From an uncultured Collinsella sp. (GTDB lineage Bacteria > Actinomycetota > Coriobacteriia > Coriobacteriales > Coriobacteriaceae), in NCBI GenBank assembly GCA_959028445.1, contig CAUFRY010000008.1, positions 1 to 64,000 on the forward strand: a stretch of DNA of 64,000 nt, in the 5' to 3' direction. Both the position numbers and the translations under genes were made by a program. Shown here one piece after another: positions 62,222-64,000 of the stretch; the stretch's first letter is position 1, and the number at the start of each line of letters is the position of its first letter. The notes beneath the pieces are model-generated. The model saw only the letters and a program-made list of their open reading frames with translations. It did no database searches and was not told where the DNA came from.

Positions 62222-63112
62222 ATGGCATATCGTCTGGACATCAAGCGCATTCTTTCGATGAACTTCTTTCACGACCTGCCCCAGATCATGTTGGGGTGTG
62301 CCTTGGCCGCCATCGCGACCGACTTGTTTTTGATTCCCAACGGTCTTGCCGCCGGTGGCGTTACGGGCCTTGCCACCATTATCCAGGCGGTCGGCGCGGC
62401 GCGCGGCCTATCGCTTCCCGTTGGTATTCAGACGATCGTGATGAACGCCTTGCTGTTGTTGGTCGTTATGCGCGAGGGCGGCATGTTCTACGTGGTGCAG
62501 ACCGCGACGGGCTTTGTGCTGCTGGGCTTCTTTACCGATCTGTTCGCCCCGTTTGTAGCACCTCTGGCGGATGCGGACCTGATGCTCCCTGCCATGTGGG
62601 GCGGCATTATTACGGGCATCGGTTACGGCATGGTGTTGCGCGCCGGCGCCAACACCGGCGGCTCGGACACGATTGGCCAAATCATCTCGCGTAACACCTC
62701 GCTGCCGGTGGGCTCGACCGTCATGGCGATCGATGTTGCCGTATGCGCGCTATCGGCTCCGGTCTTTTCAATCGAAAACGCACTGTATGCAGGCCTTTCG
62801 ATGGTCATTAGCGGCTACGTGATCGATGCCGTGGTCGATGGTGGCAACAAACGCCGTATGGTACTCATCATCTCGGACAAGTTCCCTGATATCGCTGCCG
62901 ATATCATGTATGGCCTGGGTCGTGGTTGTACCAAGTTTAAGGCGACTGGCATGTATTCGGGTGCCGAGAAGCCAGTGATTATGGTCATCGTGAGCCGTCG
63001 AGAGCTCAATACCCTCAAGACGATCGTGCGCGAGCGCGATCCTCATGCCATCGTGACGGTTGCCGACGTTACGGAAGCCTTCGGCGAGGGATTCAAGGAC
63101 ATTAGCGCGTAG
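62222..63112 (+). CDS. YitT-family membrane protein (DUF161/DUF2179)
   Basis: A 296-residue integral membrane protein with about five hydrophobic helices in residues 15-205 and a soluble C-terminal DUF2179 domain (about 215-296; RMVLIISDKFPDIAADIMYG, then TKFKATGMYSGAEKPVIMVI). PNGLAAGGVTGLATII near 38 and the glycine/asparagine-rich GANTGGSDTIGQIISRNT near 142 are the family signatures. Function is unknown; transport has been suggested. ATG at 62222 follows GGGAGG. It lies 165 bases after prfB and 207 before the transketolase gene. Confidence 0.88.
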   Translation: MAYRLDIKRILSMNFFHDLPQIMLGCALAAIATDLFLIPNGLAAGGVTGLATIIQAVGAARGLSLPVGIQTIVMNALLLLVVMREGGMFYVVQTATGFVLLGFFTDLFAPFVAPLADADLMLPAMWGGIITGIGYGMVLRAGANTGGSDTIGQIISRNTSLPVGSTVMAIDVAVCALSAPVFSIENALYAGLSMVISGYVIDAVVDGGNKRRMVLIISDKFPDIAADIMYGLGRGCTKFKATGMYSGAEKPVIMVIVSRRELNTLKTIVRERDPHAIVTVADVTEAFGEGFKDISA

Positions 63113-63319
63113 GGTCGATCGCGTTCCATCCAAAAGACGTTCACATTGATAAACCGTTTCATCAGCGGTTCTGCCTGCTAAATTGTTCAAATAATGATAA
63201 AAACTCTGGTAAAGCCATCAGTTTCCAGCATAATGAATGACGTACGTGCATTGCGGCTGTGTTGGGATTACCTTCGGTGCCGTGCGCATTTTGTCTAATG
63301 AGGATGAAAGGAAGGCACA

Positions 63320-64000
63320 ATGAGCGACGAAGAGCTCAAAAAGGTTGCCAACGAGGTAAGGAAGGGCATCGTCACCGGCGTGCACGCTGCCAAGTCCGGC
63401 CATCCGGGCGGTTCGCTCGGCGCTGCCGACATCATGACCTATCTGTACTTTGAGGAAATGAACGTCGACCCGGCCGATCCCCGCAAGGCCGATCGCGACC
63501 GTTTTGTGCTCTCCAAGGGCCATTGCGCTCCGGGCCTGTACGCCGTGCTCGCCGAGCGTGGGTTCTTCCCCAAGGAGGATCTCGAGACGCTGCGCCATAT
63601 CGGCAGCCACCTGCAAGGTCATCCCAACATGAACGACACCCCGGGCGTCGATATGTCCACCGGCTCGCTCGGCCAGGGCATCTCCGCCGCCGTGGGCATG
63701 GCGGTTGCCGCCAAGCACTGGGGCGATACTTACCGCACGTACGCCCTGCTGGGTGATGGCGAGAGCGAGGAGGGCCAGGTCTGGGAGGCAGCCATGTTTG
63801 CCGGCAACCAGCAGCTCGATAACCTCTGCGTGATCGTCGACCACAACGGCCTGCAGATCGACGGCCCCGTCGAGGAGGTCAACGACCCCATGCCGCTCGC
63901 CGACAAGTTCCGCGCCTTTAAGTTCCACGTGGTGGAGCTTGCCGACGGCAACGATTTCGATCAGATCCGCGCCGCCTTTGCCGAGGCCCGCGCCACCAAG
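63320..64000 (+). CDS. Transketolase, N-terminal subunit (cut by window end)
   Basis: The first 227 codons of a transketolase N-terminal half, open at the window edge. It shows AKSGHPGGSLGAADIM near residue 25, FVLSKGHCAPGLYAVL near 63, and the thiamine-diphosphate motif GDGESEEGQVWEAA near 145-158 with the DHNGLQIDG segment at about 175. The start and proportions match split transketolases, in which a C-terminal subunit follows in the next gene; a full-length enzyme cannot be excluded from this fragment. ATG at 63320 follows GAAAGGAAGG. Confidence 0.88.
   Translation, partial: MSDEELKKVANEVRKGIVTGVHAAKSGHPGGSLGAADIMTYLYFEEMNVDPADPRKADRDRFVLSKGHCAPGLYAVLAERGFFPKEDLETLRHIGSHLQGHPNMNDTPGVDMSTGSLGQGISAAVGMAVAAKHWGDTYRTYALLGDGESEEGQVWEAAMFAGNQQLDNLCVIVDHNGLQIDGPVEEVNDPMPLADKFRAFKFHVVELADGNDFDQIRAAFAEARATK

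Overview
The window reads as the chromosome of a high-GC, Gram-positive gut-type anaerobe of the Coriobacteriia, most probably Collinsella or a close relative. This rests on GC-rich codon use, a prfB without the programmed frameshift, Ala/Lys-rich tails on L17 and L31, and the combination of anaerobic purine-degradation genes with selenium-dependent molybdenum-hydroxylase accessory genes. The genus is an inference from gene content. I found no tRNA, rRNA, CRISPR array or intact transposase.

Left end (1-4.1 kb): a leftward pair, U32 protein then RluA-type pseudouridine synthase, followed by a RidA-family deaminase. Purine and selenium-hydroxylase region (4.1-32.5 kb): the core is a two-armed catabolic locus. 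Arm 1 has a YheO-like PAS/HTH regulator divergent from an NCS2 purine permease, then ssnA, ygfK, a four-cluster ferredoxin and xdhD. Arm 2 has a second YheO-like regulator divergent from ygeX, then ygeY, ygeW, a MocA-like nucleotidyltransferase and a dihydropyrimidinase/hydantoinase. It ends with yqeC (leftward) and yqeB-xdhC (rightward), which mature or insert the molybdenum/selenium cofactor. Together these would import a purine, hydroxylate it, open the rings, and break the product down through diaminopropionate and a carbamoyl intermediate, yielding ammonia, C3 units and possibly carbamoyl phosphate for ATP.

An accessory segment (about 14.6-22.3 kb) separates the arms. It holds an AbiEi/DUF559-like protein, two unrelated P-loop ATPases (DUF234-type and DUF4143-type), an exonuclease, two hypothetical genes, and several unusual repeats: a 62-bp-period array of palindromes, a perfect 56-bp inverted repeat made of two 14-bp palindromes, and five 23-bp tandem repeats.

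Housekeeping region (32.8-45.3 kb): the distal spc operon and the alpha operon (rplE, rpsN, rpsH, rplF, rplR, rpsE, rpmD, rplO, secY, adk, map, infA, rpmJ, rpsM, rpsK, rpsD, rpoA, rplQ, truA), then a glycosyltransferase and an ArgR. The S10 genes and rplN-rplX that normally precede rplE are absent; xdhC sits there instead.

Right part (45.3-64 kb): a class A penicillin-binding protein, a second U32 protein, tyrS, adenine deaminase (a possible feeder of the purine pathway), two Cof-type HAD phosphatases, citrate synthase, an ACT-domain protein, rpmE with a structured leader, secA-prfB, a YitT-type membrane protein, and the first 227 codons of a transketolase N-terminal subunit cut by the window edge. 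Several gaps carry REP-like palindromes in two or more copies, some doubling as terminators.
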